64,000 nucleotides of DNA from Lysinibacillus sp. KCTC 33748 (GCF_002237755.1 NZ_MWSJ01000016.1:38334-102333); one strand, 5' to 3'. Counted from the stretch's first letter, positions 1-10,034 are shown. Made by a program: numbers and translations. The notes: generated by a model from the letters alone, not told the origin.

Positions 1-66
1 TACGTAAATATCTATGATAAGTCGAAAATTTTCTGCAAAAAGCACATTTTTCTTAGTCGAATGTAG

Positions 67-122
67 TTGACATTTTGTGACGGAATTGTGTACACTGAAA
101 TTGACATAAAGTTGTCACAAAG
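67..122 (+). promoter_or_regulatory. Candidate sigma-A promoter with an inverted repeat
   Basis: TTGACA at 67-72 and TACACT at 91-96 are 18 bp apart, a plausible housekeeping promoter. Arms TTTGTGAC (74-81) and GTCACAAA (114-121) are exact reverse complements flanking the -10 and start region, so a repressor or activator site is possible. Inference only. Confidence 0.4.
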
Positions 123-159
123 ATGGAAAATAAATGTTCACGAACAGAGGGGTGCTTTT

Positions 160-357
160 ATGTTCAGTTTAAAAATTTTATTAGTTGCTATCGCATGTGT
201 TACTATCCCACTTGTTGTTGCTGCAATTATGATAGACATTTTTTATGCAGAAAAGAAACAAGTTCGTTTTTCATTACGCCGTACATCGATGTGGTATGCG
301 AGTATGTTTGCTGTGTCATTTATACCGGCAGTTTTAGTTATGACACTAAACGGATAA
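160..357 (+). CDS. Small two-helix membrane protein, unknown function
   Basis: The product has 65 residues. The ATG at 160 is preceded by AGAGGGGTG at good spacing, so it is preferred over an in-frame upstream start at 67, which lies on the predicted -35 element. Residues 2-24 and about 44-62 are hydrophobic and likely span the membrane; the loop between them is basic (KKQVRFSLRR), suggesting a cytoplasmic loop. I do not recognise a family. It is followed by its own terminator, so it is probably a single-gene transcript. Confidence 0.7.
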   Translation: MFSLKILLVAIACVTIPLVVAAIMIDIFYAEKKQVRFSLRRTSMWYASMFAVSFIPAVLVMTLNG

Positions 358-411
358 GTATTTTTAATATGAATAATCATTTAGGGGTAATTGATTATTT
401 TAATTTATAGT

Positions 412-452
412 AACAGCTACAATATTTTGTTGTAGCTGTTTTAACTTTTTTA
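412..452 (+). terminator. Intrinsic terminator
   Basis: A perfect 11-bp stem (AACAGCTACAA at 412-422 with TTGTAGCTGTT at 430-440) is followed by a T-rich tract. It ends the small membrane protein transcript. Confidence 0.8.
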
Positions 453-806
453 AGGAAATGTCTTTTGTAGCGAAAGCAATGCGTAGACTTCTGCAGGATT
501 ATCTTGCGTGGAAAGCGTTAACTCGGAGTAGAAATCAATCTTTGCTTATTGATTTACATTATTTTATAGTTATTTTTATGTCGACAAGCTGACACGAAAG
601 TATGGAAATTTCATGCTCTTGTGTTTTTTTTATGCAGAAAATAATACTCAAAAATGACCAATTCTAGCTAGTTTTAGCAAGTAAATTCGAATGTTTCGAA
701 AATACCAACATTGGAGTAGGGGAAATATTGTAAAATTTATTGCTACTAAAATTTAAAATTTTACAGTAAGCATTCACATAGAAAAAAAGTTTAAAGGAGT
801 TCAACG
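453..806. other. Intergenic region with a repeat remnant
   Basis: No convincing gene. Bases 478-540 (ACTTCTGCAGGA, then GTGGAAAGCG, then AGAAATCAATC) look like a decayed copy of the GACTCCTGCGGGA / GCGGAAAGCG / CGGAAATCAAC type of intergenic repeat common in Bacillaceae. The rest is AT-rich leader DNA for the chemoreceptor gene. Confidence 0.4.
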
Positions 807-2552
807 ATGAGAAGTAGCTTAAAAATTAAAATGTTAATGGTATTTTCTATTTTACTTGTTGTTTCGTGTTTACTGATTAGCTTTTTTATTTATCGTTCGT
901 CATTGGAGCTGGTGAAAGAGACAGTTGGTGAGCAAAATAAAAATATGATGGATCAAGCAATCTCAAAGATAGATGTTAAAGGCTATCAAAAATTAGAAAT
1001 TGATGCAAAAAAAGATGACTTTTATTATGAATTACAAAAAGAATTAAGCTCTGTTAAAGAGCTTCATAAAGTATCTAGTTTATATTCGATGACTCGGATA
1101 AAAAATGGTGAGGGATATGACTACTATTATATGGTAGATAGTGTACCGAGTGAGGATTCAACGATTGGGGTTGAGGAGGAATCACCAGAATCTTATCCTA
1201 AAATGAAGCAAGTATTTGAAACAGGGCAAATACAATTTCAGTTATCAAATGATTCACAATACGGCGCTGTACTTGCCATCTATGCACCGATAAAAAATGA
1301 TGCTGGTGAAGTTATAGGCTTAGTAGGGGCAGATATAGATGCCACAGAAGTCTATGCGGCCATGAATGCGAGTCAAATGAAAATTATATTGATTACGCTA
1401 ATAGTATTAATAGTAGGAATCGGCATTGTTTATTTCTTTACAGATTATTTAACGAAGCCAATAAGAAAATTAACATCACAAGTAAAGCAAGTTGGTAATG
1501 GTGATTTAACGGTAAAAATAGAAACAGATCGAAAAGATGAAATTGGTGTTTTAACAAATGCATTCCAACAAATGGTGTTGGACCTGCAAAATATTATAAT
1601 TGGAATCAATTCTGGCTCTAAGCAGTTAATCGATACGACGAACGGAGTAGCAAAAAGTAGTGAAAAGGCACATGAAGCAATTAGTCATATTTCAGCCTCC
1701 ATCCAGGAAGTATCGGCTGGCGCACATGCACAGTATAAAAACTCAGAGGAAAGCTCAGCTACATTAGAGCAAATGTCGCAGGGGATTCAACAAATTGCCG
1801 AGGCTTCTTCAAATGTATCTCAATTATCATCTATTAGCTTACAAAATGTAGAGCTTGGAAATGGAAATATTGAAAAAGTAGTTCATCAAATGAATATTAT
1901 TAATGAATCCGTTCAATTATCCGAAAATGCCATAAAAAAACTAGAGAGTCAATCAAATGAAGTATCACTTATTATAAATATGATTCGTGATATTGCTTCA
2001 CAAACGAATCTACTTGCATTAAATGCTGCGATCGAAGCAGCTAGAGCTGGTGAATCTGGAAAGGGCTTTGCCGTAGTAGCTGAAGAAGTAAGGAAGCTAG
2101 CGGAGCAATCAGAAAAATCGGCGAATAGCATATCAAACTTGATTTCTAAAATAAATACGGATACAAGCTTAACCGTGCAAACTATGAATGTTGTCACTGA
2201 AAATGTAGAAGACGGTTTACGTGCTGTAGAAGAAGCCGGAAAATCATTCGAAAGTATTCTCCAATCTATTCAGGGCGTAGTATCTCATACAAAACAAGTT
2301 TCGGTAACCTCAGAAGAGATGTCTGCATTTTCTGAGGAGATTACAGCAGGAGTTGTGGAAACAACGATGCTTGCGAATAAGGCTGCAAAGGCAACAGAAA
2401 GTGTTGTAGAGCTAACGATGGAACAAGAAAGCTACAATCAAGATATCCTCCATTCTGTTTTAAAACTGAACAAAATGGCCGAGGAACTTGAAAAATCCGT
2501 TTCAAAGTTTGATGTGGATGCTAGCAGCACAAATAATTCCTATAGAAATTAA
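807..2552 (+). CDS. Methyl-accepting chemotaxis protein (membrane chemoreceptor)
   Basis: A 581-residue transmembrane chemoreceptor. It has an N-terminal helix (about 8-28), an extracellular sensor of about 160 residues that resembles a Cache-type domain (ending in the [12 protein letters not shown] region), a second membrane helix (about 191-211), HAMP (about 212-264) and a long cytoplasmic coiled-coil signalling domain. The conserved hairpin tip (about 393-430, with [16 protein letters not shown]) is where CheA and CheW dock in this family. AAAGGAG lies upstream of the ATG. The ligand cannot be read from sequence. It is probably monocistronic. Confidence 0.93.
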   Translation: MRSSLKIKMLMVFSILLVVSCLLISFFIYRSSLELVKETVGEQNKNMMDQAISKIDVKGYQKLEIDAKKDDFYYELQKELSSVKELHKVSSLYSMTRIKNGEGYDYYYMVDSVPSEDSTIGVEEESPESYPKMKQVFETGQIQFQLSNDSQYGAVLAIYAPIKNDAGEVIGLVGADIDATEVYAAMNASQMKIILITLIVLIVGIGIVYFFTDYLTKPIRKLTSQVKQVGNGDLTVKIETDRKDEIGVLTNAFQQMVLDLQNIIIGINSGSKQLIDTTNGVAKSSEKAHEAISHISASIQEVSAGAHAQYKNSEESSATLEQMSQGIQQIAEASSNVSQLSSISLQNVELGNGNIEKVVHQMNIINESVQLSENAIKKLESQSNEVSLIINMIRDIASQTNLLALNAAIEAARAGESGKGFAVVAEEVRKLAEQSEKSANSISNLISKINTDTSLTVQTMNVVTENVEDGLRAVEEAGKSFESILQSIQGVVSHTKQVSVTSEEMSAFSEEITAGVVETTMLANKAAKATESVVELTMEQESYNQDILHSVLKLNKMAEELEKSVSKFDVDASSTNNSYRN

Positions 2553-2638
2553 GAATGAAAAGATAATCGTTAGAATAAAATTTCAATTAATATGGATGAA
2601 ATAATCCTATCGATTATCTTTTTGAGGGTGGGAGATGG

Positions 2639-3319
2639 ATGAAAACCTTTTTTATTTTATTTCTTGGGATGATCTATATATTACTAGCAAACTCAGTCGA
2701 AACGGCTATATTTAGTAAGGTATATTTTGTAATTGGCTTAGGGCTAGTAATAGCAGGGATTTTTCGGTATGTGAAAGAACGATTTATCTATATTAATACA
2801 TTAAATGAAATGAAAGAGGCGAGTGAGGAGGAGCTTATGGCTATCCCTCATACACAGTGCATCATCTCAAATGATTGTTTAAGTGCTTTATTATTAAATG
2901 AACCTACAAATACACTTATCCTAGCAAGTAGAGAAGATTTAGAAGAGGATTTGATAAAAAAAGAAATTCCATTCGAAAAAATATATGAAGTAGCTATAGT
3001 AGAGGACGACATGTACATTGCTAGGACGAGCAATAACTTCATAAGTGGTTTATTACTTGGCGAAGATACGGATATAGAAGAAGAGGAATTAGATGACGAG
3101 GACTCTGAGTCTGACACTATGTCTTCGTTGACGTTGAAAATTGTAACTGATAATTTATCTTACCCCATTTTAGAATATGTTTTTATGGATAACAGTGAGC
3201 CTCTATCAAGAGAAGAGGATGAGTATCAAGAAGTGCTGGAGCAATGTGAGGAATGGTTTCAGAAGATCAGCGTGATAATCAATCGTTATGAGCTGGAAAG
3301 GGTACCAGTTAGGCATTAG
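2639..3319 (+). CDS. Membrane-anchored acidic protein, unknown function
   Basis: A 226-residue protein with two N-terminal hydrophobic helices (about 3-20 and 27-45) and a soluble C-terminal domain with a strongly acidic stretch (EEEELDDEDSESD, about 147-159). GAGGGTGGGAG supplies the ribosome-binding site for the ATG at 2639. The C-terminal part looks like a folded domain with a Trp/Phe core. I do not recognise the family. It ends at a strong bidirectional terminator shared with the convergent chemoreceptor. Confidence 0.75.
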   Translation: MKTFFILFLGMIYILLANSVETAIFSKVYFVIGLGLVIAGIFRYVKERFIYINTLNEMKEASEEELMAIPHTQCIISNDCLSALLLNEPTNTLILASREDLEEDLIKKEIPFEKIYEVAIVEDDMYIARTSNNFISGLLLGEDTDIEEEELDDEDSESDTMSSLTLKIVTDNLSYPILEYVFMDNSEPLSREEDEYQEVLEQCEEWFQKISVIINRYELERVPVRH

Positions 3320-3329
3320 TATTAAGGTG

Positions 3330-3369
3330 AAAACAGCTATCTCGACCGTAATGTCGAGATAGCTGTTTT
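3330..3369. terminator. Bidirectional intrinsic terminator
   Basis: A perfect 17-bp stem (3330-3346 with 3353-3369, core ACAGCTATCTCGAC) with A-run and T-run flanks lies between the convergent genes ending at 3319 and 3411. Confidence 0.85.
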
Positions 3370-3410
3370 AAGTAGAATCGCCCCGAAGTGATCAGGTACC
3401 ACCTTGAACC

Positions 3411-5105
3411 TTAAATTTTAAATTGCTGTAATTGGCTATTTAGTTCTTCGGCCATACTAGCGAGATGATTTGCACCCCTTGAAATTTCCTCCATAGTAGC
3501 AGCTGTTTCCTCTACAGTTGCTGTTGTTTGTTCTACACCAGCTGCAGACTCTTGTGAAATAGAAGCCATTTCATCGATGGAGACATTGATGGATTCGGAA
3601 TTTTGAGCAACTTTATTTAAATTGCTTGAAATGGTATTTATGTTAAGAATCATTTCCTCAACAGCTTCCGAAATTTGTTCAAATGTTTCATTTGTTTGAT
3701 TTAGTTGTACGGTTCCTCTTTTTACTTCCTCGTAGCCGGATTGTAGAGCGGTTGTTACATTGCCAGTTTCACCTTGTATTCGGTTGACGATTGTTGAAAT
3801 ATCCGTGACAGAATACTGTACTTCTTCTGCAAGCTTCCGAACTTCATCGGCTACAACTGCAAAACCTTTTCCGTGCTCACCTGCGCGAGCTGCTTCAATG
3901 GCAGCGTTTAAGGCTAGTAAATTTGTTTGATTTGAAATATCATCAATGACAGAAACAAGCTTGGAAATTTCCGCAGACTGCACATTTAAGCCTTCAACTT
4001 TTTTCACTGAATCTAAAACAATTTCATTAATGGTTGTCATTTGTTGTGTTGATTGTACCATTAAGCCTTTACCTGTAGTTGTTAGTTCTTGTACAAGATT
4101 GGAATGCGCTTTTAATTCAATGCCTTCCTGTGTTGTTTCATGAATACTACGTTGGAAAGAAGTCATTGTTTCGGCTAAATCACCTGCAGTAGATGCTTGT
4201 GTTTCAGTGCCAGAGGCTAGCTCCTGCATAGTTACGGTAATTTGCTCTGTACCTGATTGTACTTCATTAGCCGATTGGGCCAGTTCTTCGCTACTAGCTG
4301 CTACTGTTTCGGAAACAGTATGAATGGAGCTAATTGTTTGCTTTAACTTTTCATTCATATTATTTGCGGAAAGCATTAATTGACCAATCTCATCTCGATG
4401 AGTTACTGGAAGTAGTTCATGTTGCAGATTACCATCCGCTAATTCGCTCATGCGCTTTGAGACAATTGTAATAGGTTTAGAAATATTGCTAGCAGTAACA
4501 ATAGCGATTAGGATACCTGCGACTGTCAATACAATGCTAACAATTAGCCCAACTGTTTTATTGCTTAAACCTGTTGATACTACGTCATCCCCTACCTTAG
4601 TAATGGCGACTGAGCGTTTATCGGCCAATTCTTCATAACCAAGACGAACATCGGTTACGAGATTATTGATAGCTGTTAAATTTTTTAATGCTAATTCTTT
4701 ATCCCCTTTTTTATAAACATCGAATACTTCGGCATTTACGCGATTGCTCCATGTACGTGCCATTTCTACTAGTGCCACACGTTCAGGTGTATTTTCGTAT
4801 TTTTCTACAATACTATTACTTTCCTCAGCAATTTTACGATATTCATTAAAAGTTTCTATGTATTTTTCATCACCTGATACAACATAACTTAAAGCTGCAG
4901 AGAGACGAACACTCATAGACATTGCTAAATCTTTACTTGCTGTTAAGACTTGTAAATCTTCTTTCACTAAACCTTCTGCTTGTTTTTCCATCTTATTATT
5001 AGAAATGTACGTATAGGCTGTAAAACCAACAACTAATACAATCAAAAAAAGAAATGCACTTAAAATTCGGGCTTTAAGTGTTTTAAACTGATATATTCCC
5101 TTCAT
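3411..5105 (-). CDS. Methyl-accepting chemotaxis protein with four-helix-bundle sensor
   Basis: A 564-residue chemoreceptor with a membrane helix at about 12-32, an all-helical extracellular region (about 33-180) typical of 4HB_MCP sensors, a second helix (about 182-204), HAMP (about 205-258) and the MCP signalling domain. The tip (about 388-428) reads [19 protein letters not shown]. The Gln/Glu-rich flanks are the expected methylation helices. The minus-strand RBS AAAGGATGGG precedes the ATG. It differs in sensor type from the receptor at 807-2552, so the two are not a recent duplication. Confidence 0.93.
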   Translation of the reverse strand: MKGIYQFKTLKARILSAFLFLIVLVVGFTAYTYISNNKMEKQAEGLVKEDLQVLTASKDLAMSMSVRLSAALSYVVSGDEKYIETFNEYRKIAEESNSIVEKYENTPERVALVEMARTWSNRVNAEVFDVYKKGDKELALKNLTAINNLVTDVRLGYEELADKRSVAITKVGDDVVSTGLSNKTVGLIVSIVLTVAGILIAIVTASNISKPITIVSKRMSELADGNLQHELLPVTHRDEIGQLMLSANNMNEKLKQTISSIHTVSETVAASSEELAQSANEVQSGTEQITVTMQELASGTETQASTAGDLAETMTSFQRSIHETTQEGIELKAHSNLVQELTTTGKGLMVQSTQQMTTINEIVLDSVKKVEGLNVQSAEISKLVSVIDDISNQTNLLALNAAIEAARAGEHGKGFAVVADEVRKLAEEVQYSVTDISTIVNRIQGETGNVTTALQSGYEEVKRGTVQLNQTNETFEQISEAVEEMILNINTISSNLNKVAQNSESINVSIDEMASISQESAAGVEQTTATVEETAATMEEISRGANHLASMAEELNSQLQQFKI

Positions 5106-5447
5106 CTTTTCCCATCCTTTTATTGTTCATTTTCAATGTAGAACTGTAAAAAAATCGAAATCATAATTGTTATAGTACAAATATATTTTATAACTAATTA
5201 GATATATACATAAGCCCTTTTAATGGAAAAAATTAAAAATGGTTTTTTAGTACAATAACAATTTCTAGTTATGAATGATAGATAGTTAAATATATACGTC
5301 TAAATAGAAATTCTGATGTTTTTTTAATGCCTTTATGTATTTATACCTAACTGATGAGCTTTTATAAAGTTGTTGCTATTATTATCCATATTTTAGTTTG
5401 AATTATAATTGTTCAGAAAAACGATGCGATTATAGGAGGGATATGGT
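5106..5447. other. Divergent AT-rich promoter region
   Basis: About 340 bp between a minus-strand chemoreceptor and a plus-strand secreted protein. It is very AT-rich with no ORF or clear hairpin. It must hold both promoters, but no single box stands out. Confidence 0.4.
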
Positions 5448-6314
5448 ATGAACAAATGCTTCAAAATAATAGGCTTCGTGATACTTGTGAGCTTTATTGG
5501 CAATACTTCAGCACATGCGGCTTCCTCTAATTCTCTTTTTGTCAACGGTAAAGCTGAGTATGACTTTATTACGGTTGATGGACGAACAATGGTTAAACTA
5601 AGGTCTCTGAGCGACCCGTCATGGCCTGTGCTCGCTTATAATCCTAAGACCGGTATCGTCACGATTCAAAATAAAGATAAGAGTAAGAAAGTACAGCTTG
5701 TGGCGGGAAAAAAGACAGCAACGGTTAATGGGAAAACAATAAAATTAGATGCTGCAGTAGTAAATAAAAACGGTAGCACTTATGTGCCAATTCGTTTCAT
5801 TAGCGAGACACTTGACGGTTATGTCTATTACAATAACAAAGATAAACGGGTTATTGTCCGTACACCTGCGGGTCAGGAAGAATACGAGACACTGATGCAC
5901 GGGGATCTCATGAAGGCGCGTCATATTGCGCTCGGACTAGAAAAACTTACAGAGGAAGTGCCACCTCTTCATGCTGGTGAAGGGTATAATTACTTCTATT
6001 ACACGTTTCCAGAAGGAGAAGCATTGCGTTTCCCGCTGGATCTCGCCGGCTCTGGCGATGCTTATTATGAAGTGAATAATAAAGGTCTGGCAGTCATTAA
6101 ATGGCAGAAGGATGATGTGGCTAAACGAGAGTGGGGAGCGAAACCAACCTTTAAAAGCTATGTTTATTTCTTGGACGAGTATATGCGTGGCTTATTCACT
6201 TATGGAATTGTAGACGCTCAGGGCAAAGATACGGAGCTGGGAAAATTCCCTCAGGGAAATAGCAACAAGCTAGTTCTAAAAATTGAAGGGGAGAAACGGA
6301 CAGATCAGAGGTAG
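5448..6314 (+). CDS. Secreted stalk-domain (copper amine oxidase N-domain) protein
   Basis: A 288-residue exported protein. A signal peptide ends near residue 24 (SAHA|AS). Residues about 30-135 form the beta-rich stalk domain (copper amine oxidase N-terminal-like), with the typical DGRTMVKLRSL and NGSTYVPIRFISE signatures. The C-terminal half (about 150-288) is not recognised. TAGGAGGG precedes the ATG. Codon choice is visibly GC-richer than its neighbours (many CTC, GGC, CTG and GAC codons), suggesting acquisition from a higher-GC Bacillales such as Paenibacillus, where this domain is abundant. Probable cell-surface role. Confidence 0.8.
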   Translation: MNKCFKIIGFVILVSFIGNTSAHAASSNSLFVNGKAEYDFITVDGRTMVKLRSLSDPSWPVLAYNPKTGIVTIQNKDKSKKVQLVAGKKTATVNGKTIKLDAAVVNKNGSTYVPIRFISETLDGYVYYNNKDKRVIVRTPAGQEEYETLMHGDLMKARHIALGLEKLTEEVPPLHAGEGYNYFYYTFPEGEALRFPLDLAGSGDAYYEVNNKGLAVIKWQKDDVAKREWGAKPTFKSYVYFLDEYMRGLFTYGIVDAQGKDTELGKFPQGNSNKLVLKIEGEKRTDQR

Positions 6315-6390
6315 AAAGCTTGTGGTAGATTAGCGACTGAGCTCGGCTAAAAAATCATAGAAGCTTTAGAAATTACCGGATATATGTAGC

Positions 6391-6430
6391 AAAAAAGAAG
6401 GATGGATAATTTTATCTATCCTTCTTTTTT
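6391..6430. terminator. Bidirectional intrinsic terminator
   Basis: An 18-bp stem (6391-6408 with 6413-6430, one G-T wobble) flanked by A6 and T6 serves both the stalk-domain gene and the convergent peptidase gene. Confidence 0.85.
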
Positions 6431-6441
6431 GTGTGCAACAT

Positions 6442-7446
6442 TTAATTACTGTTTTGCTTTGCTTTTTTTGCTTGTCGTTCCCATTGCAGTAAAGATGGAT
6501 ATGGATCAAATGCCCATTCTGTACGTCCATTGAATTTGTAAATGCCGTAGTGAAGATGAGGCGGGAATTTTCCGGAAGTTCCTTCTTTACCGTAGCCAGA
6601 GCTACCAACAGTACCGAGGACAGTTCCAGGTTCGACAAGGTCTCCTACTTTAATTTTCTTATTATAACTACCGAGATGGGCATAATAATGATAGGAGTTG
6701 TGATTATCTCGAATGCCTATGCGCCAACCACCAAATTGGTTCCAGCCCTTTATCTCTACTACCCCATAAGAGGTAGAGAGCACTGGAGTACCATAGCTAG
6801 CGAAAATATCTGTACCTTCATGAATACGTCGTCCACCCCAGCCCCTATTGGCACCCCATGTACTTCGATAGCTGTAATCATAATTAGTAGGGACTGGGAA
6901 TGTGTGATCGTCAAGCTCAGTTGTTTTGAAATGACTATACATTTTGGAAATGGTGAAGATTTGATTTACAGCCTGTTCACTTCCGTAATACTCCCATAAA
7001 GCTAATTTAAAGTCTTCATCAGTTGTTCCAAATTTGCTTAAAAAAGTAGCCATGGAGAATATTGTATCGGTATCATCCTTTGGACTGGCAACTCCATCAC
7101 CGTTGCCATCTAACCCCATTCCGCCAAAGTAACTAATAGTATCTGGGCGAGTATCATCTCTTACAGGATTTAAAGCGCCTGACCAATATTCATCAGAAAA
7201 TTGAATGGAAATAATACCATCCCGTTCCGGAATATCTTTACGAACGGATTGCAAATTGCGTTCGTATTGGTCAATGGCTGCTAAGAAATGCCAAGGGATG
7301 AGTAATTCGTCAAATTGTACGTAGTAGGCCATACGTTGCTGCACAATTTCTTCTTGTGTAGGTTCTTCTTTTGCGAACGCAACAGTGGGGAGAGTAAAAC
7401 TCCATAATAACATCCATGATAAAAGGAATATAAAATGGCGATTCAA
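6442..7446 (-). CDS. lytH: Secreted M23 metallopeptidase, LytH-like (L-Ala-D-Glu peptidase)
   Basis: A 334-residue exported peptidase. The signal peptide ends near residue 25 (AFA|KE). The M23/LytM domain (about 195-325) has its zinc ligands in HEGTD (H209, D213) and HLHYG (H299), with catalytic His candidates H257 (YYAHL) and H297. The long N-terminal region and the stretch from GGRRIHEGTD to the HLH motif match my memory of B. subtilis LytH, a late mother-cell enzyme trimming cortex peptide side chains. The start is TTG, backed by AAAGGAGG. A perfect palindrome lies just upstream of the RBS. Family assignment is firm; orthology is likely. Confidence 0.8.
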   Translation of the reverse strand: MNRHFIFLLSWMLLWSFTLPTVAFAKEEPTQEEIVQQRMAYYVQFDELLIPWHFLAAIDQYERNLQSVRKDIPERDGIISIQFSDEYWSGALNPVRDDTRPDTISYFGGMGLDGNGDGVASPKDDTDTIFSMATFLSKFGTTDEDFKLALWEYYGSEQAVNQIFTISKMYSHFKTTELDDHTFPVPTNYDYSYRSTWGANRGWGGRRIHEGTDIFASYGTPVLSTSYGVVEIKGWNQFGGWRIGIRDNHNSYHYYAHLGSYNKKIKVGDLVEPGTVLGTVGSSGYGKEGTSGKFPPHLHYGIYKFNGRTEWAFDPYPSLLQWERQAKKAKQNSN

Positions 7447-7459
7447 TAAAGGACCTCCT

Positions 7460-7473
7460 TTCTAACGTTAGAA
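7460..7473. promoter_or_regulatory. Perfect 14-bp palindrome upstream of lytH
   Basis: TTCTAACGTTAGAA sits directly upstream of the lytH ribosome-binding site on the minus strand. It could be an operator or a small mRNA hairpin; no regulator is implied by the neighbours. Confidence 0.4.
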
Positions 7474-7555
7474 TAACCGAATTTTTTATCTTCATTCAGT
7501 ACTTTTTGTGGGAAAACGAAGCGGTAAAAATGAGCAATTTTCGTGAAAAAAACCT

Positions 7556-7830
7556 CATAGCGTAGGGTTGATTTCCGTTCCGACTAGGCGCTTTGTAGCT
7601 GCCGCTTCGCTTTCGCTACAGAAAACATTTGTTGTTGCTGTCGCTACGCTTTCGCACAGATAAAACATTTTTCGCTGCCGCTTCGCTTTCGCGCAGAGCT
7701 TCCTGGGGCGTCGGGGCAACAGGATGTTGGTCACGAAGGCGTTATCGCAGGATGTGATGCTTTTAGCCTTCGTTCCTCTATATCGCTAATCCCCAAGGAG
7801 TCGCCCAGTCGTAACGAAGATCAACTTATA
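7556..7830 (+). repeat. MITE-like dispersed repeat, full copy A
   Basis: The left end GTTGATTTCCGTTCCGACT and the right end, read on the other strand (GTTGATCTTCGTTACGACT), form an imperfect terminal inverted repeat of about 24 bp ending in GGCG. Inside are about 2.5 units of a GCTTCGCTTTCGC-containing repeat of about 39 bp. Copy B is at 13107-13311. No ORF is encoded. Confidence 0.75.
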
Positions 7831-7996
7831 TTCAGGCATAGTTTCAAAAAAATAATCCCTGGAAATTGGCTAAAAAGCGTCAGGTGAAATGGTTCATGTT
7901 TAAATCCGTTATTTTTGTTTTTGCGATAAAATTCCTTATTCAGTAGGAAAAAATTAAAGGCAATAAGAAGAAACTTTGACAAAGAAAAAGTATTGG

Positions 7997-8025
7997 GTAT
8001 CATAATGCCATTTCCTTCATACTAT
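7997..8025 (+). promoter_or_regulatory. Candidate mother-cell sigma (E/K) promoter for prkA
   Basis: CATACTAT at 8018-8025 matches the -10 of sporulation mother-cell sigma factors well; the -35 is weak. It would start transcription near 8032, upstream of the ATT start at 8059 but downstream of the other in-frame starts at 7993 and 8005. yhbH has a similar CATAGTAT. Confidence 0.4.
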
Positions 8026-8058
8026 GTTATAAATCAAGCCCTGAATGGAGGGAAGGCT

Positions 8059-9954
8059 ATTAACATTTTAGATAAAGTGAAAAGCTATCGCGAAGAAGAA
8101 AACCGGCTAAAGTGGGAAGGTACATTTGCAGATTACTTAAACATCATCAAGGAAAGACCTGAAGTCGCTCAAACAGCCCATTCACGCGTCTACAATATGA
8201 TAAAGAGTAGTGGTGTAGAGGAACGCGATGGGCAAAAAATGTACAAATTTTTCGGGCAAGAAATTTTTGGGCTTGAAACAGCAATTGAAAGACTGGTGGA
8301 GGAATATTTCCATCCGGCAGCACGAAGATTAGATGTTAGAAAACGTATTTTGTTATTAATGGGACCAGTAAGTGGTGGTAAATCAACAATAGTGACCTTG
8401 TTGAAACGCGGACTTGAGCAATTTTCGCGAACAGATGAAGGCGCGGTTTTCGCAATTAAAGGATGTCCAATGCATGAAGATCCACTACATTTAATTCCAC
8501 ATCATTTGCGTAATGAATTTTACGAGGAGTATGGTATACGAATTGAAGGAAGTTTATCGCCTTTAAATACGATGCGTCTTGAAAAGGAGTATGATGGACG
8601 CATTGAAAATGTGATGATTGAACGTATTACTTTTTCGGAAGACAAACGTGTAGGCATAGGAACATTTACACCATCAGATCCTAAATCGCAAGATATTGCT
8701 GATTTAACAGGTAGTATCGATTTTTCCACAATTGGCGAATTTGGTTCAGAATCTGATCCTCGTGCTTATCGTTTTGATGGTGAGCTAAATAAGGCAAACA
8801 GAGGTATGATGGAATTCCAAGAAATGTTAAAACTTGATGAAAAATTCTTGTGGAATTTATTGTCTTTAACGCAGGAAGGTAATTTTAAAGCAGGGCGATT
8901 TGCGTTAATTAGTGCAGATGAGTTAATTGTTGCACATACAAACGAAACGGAGTATCGCTCATTTATTTCAAATAAAAAGAATGAAGCATTACATTCTCGT
9001 ATTATTGTGATGCCGATTCCGTATAACTTAAAAGTTAGTCAGGAAGAATTGATTTACGAAAAAATGATTAAAGAGAGCGATATGTCCCATGTTCATATTG
9101 CGCCACATGCATTAAAGGCCGCAGCAATCTTTTCGGTTCTAACAAGACTGGAAGTACCGAAAAAACAAGGTGTGGATCTTATTAAAAAAATGCGACTGTA
9201 CGACGGAGAAAATGTGGAGGGATTTAATTCCGTTGACTTAGAGGAACTTAAAAAAGAGTTTCCGAACGAAGGCATGAACGGTATTGATCCACGGTATATT
9301 ATTAATCGTATTTCTTCTGCTATTATCCGAAAAGAGGTACCATCCATTAATGCGTTAGATGTTCTGCGTGCACTAAAAGATGGGCTTGACCAACATGCTT
9401 CAATTTCTCAGGAAGATCGAGAAAAATATATGAACTATATTGCAGTTGCTCGAAGAGAGTATGATGATATTGCGAAGAACGAAGTGCAAAAAGCTTTCGT
9501 TTATTCATATGAAGAGTCTGCAAAAACATTAATGAATAATTATCTTGATAATGTAGAAGCGTTTTGTAATAAAAATAAAATTTTAGATCCATTGACTGGT
9601 GAGGAAATGAATCCAGATGAAAAATTAATGCGCTCTATCGAGGAGCAAATTGGCATTTCGGAAAATGCGAAAAAAGCATTCCGTGAAGAGATACTCATTC
9701 GTATTTCTGCTTATGCTCGAAAAGGTAAGCGTTTTGACTATAATTCTCATGAAAGATTACGAGAGGCAATACAGAAGAAACTATTTGCGGATCTCAAGGA
9801 TGTCGTGAAAATTACAACATCTTCAAAAATGCCAGATGAATTACAGCTGAAGAAGATTAATGAAGTTGTAGCGAGACTTGTTGATGAACATGGCTATAAT
9901 CCAACATCTGCTAATGAATTATTGCAGTACGTAGGTAGCCTGTTAAATCGTTAA
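8059..9954 (+). CDS. prkA: PrkA, AAA+ serine protein kinase / protease of sporulation
   Basis: An AAA+ ATPase with a C-terminal kinase-like domain, known from B. subtilis as a sporulation protein of the YeaG/PrkA family. The N-terminus matches the family (KVKSYREEENRLKWEGTF) and the Walker A motif is GPVSGGKST (about 102-110). Length decides the start: beginning at the ATT codon at 8059 gives 631 residues, equal to B. subtilis PrkA, and GGAGGG at 8047-8052 sits 6 nt before it. An in-frame TTG (7993) and ATG (8005) upstream lack good ribosome-binding sites and would lie before the predicted transcription start. It is first in a prkA-yhbH-spoVR cluster but has its own terminator. Confidence 0.9.
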   Translation: MNILDKVKSYREEENRLKWEGTFADYLNIIKERPEVAQTAHSRVYNMIKSSGVEERDGQKMYKFFGQEIFGLETAIERLVEEYFHPAARRLDVRKRILLLMGPVSGGKSTIVTLLKRGLEQFSRTDEGAVFAIKGCPMHEDPLHLIPHHLRNEFYEEYGIRIEGSLSPLNTMRLEKEYDGRIENVMIERITFSEDKRVGIGTFTPSDPKSQDIADLTGSIDFSTIGEFGSESDPRAYRFDGELNKANRGMMEFQEMLKLDEKFLWNLLSLTQEGNFKAGRFALISADELIVAHTNETEYRSFISNKKNEALHSRIIVMPIPYNLKVSQEELIYEKMIKESDMSHVHIAPHALKAAAIFSVLTRLEVPKKQGVDLIKKMRLYDGENVEGFNSVDLEELKKEFPNEGMNGIDPRYIINRISSAIIRKEVPSINALDVLRALKDGLDQHASISQEDREKYMNYIAVARREYDDIAKNEVQKAFVYSYEESAKTLMNNYLDNVEAFCNKNKILDPLTGEEMNPDEKLMRSIEEQIGISENAKKAFREEILIRISAYARKGKRFDYNSHERLREAIQKKLFADLKDVVKITTSSKMPDELQLKKINEVVARLVDEHGYNPTSANELLQYVGSLLNR

Positions 9955-10004
9955 TAATTTTGACCTATTCAGAGGAAATTATAAGACTATTGATAGGAGT
10001 GAAT

Positions 10005-10034
10005 AGGAGTGTCCATTTAAGGGCACTCCTTTTA
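10005..10034 (+). terminator. Intrinsic terminator of prkA
   Basis: Stem AGGAGTGTCC (10005-10014) with GGGCACTCCT (10021-10030), one G-T pair, followed by TTTATC. Confidence 0.7.
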
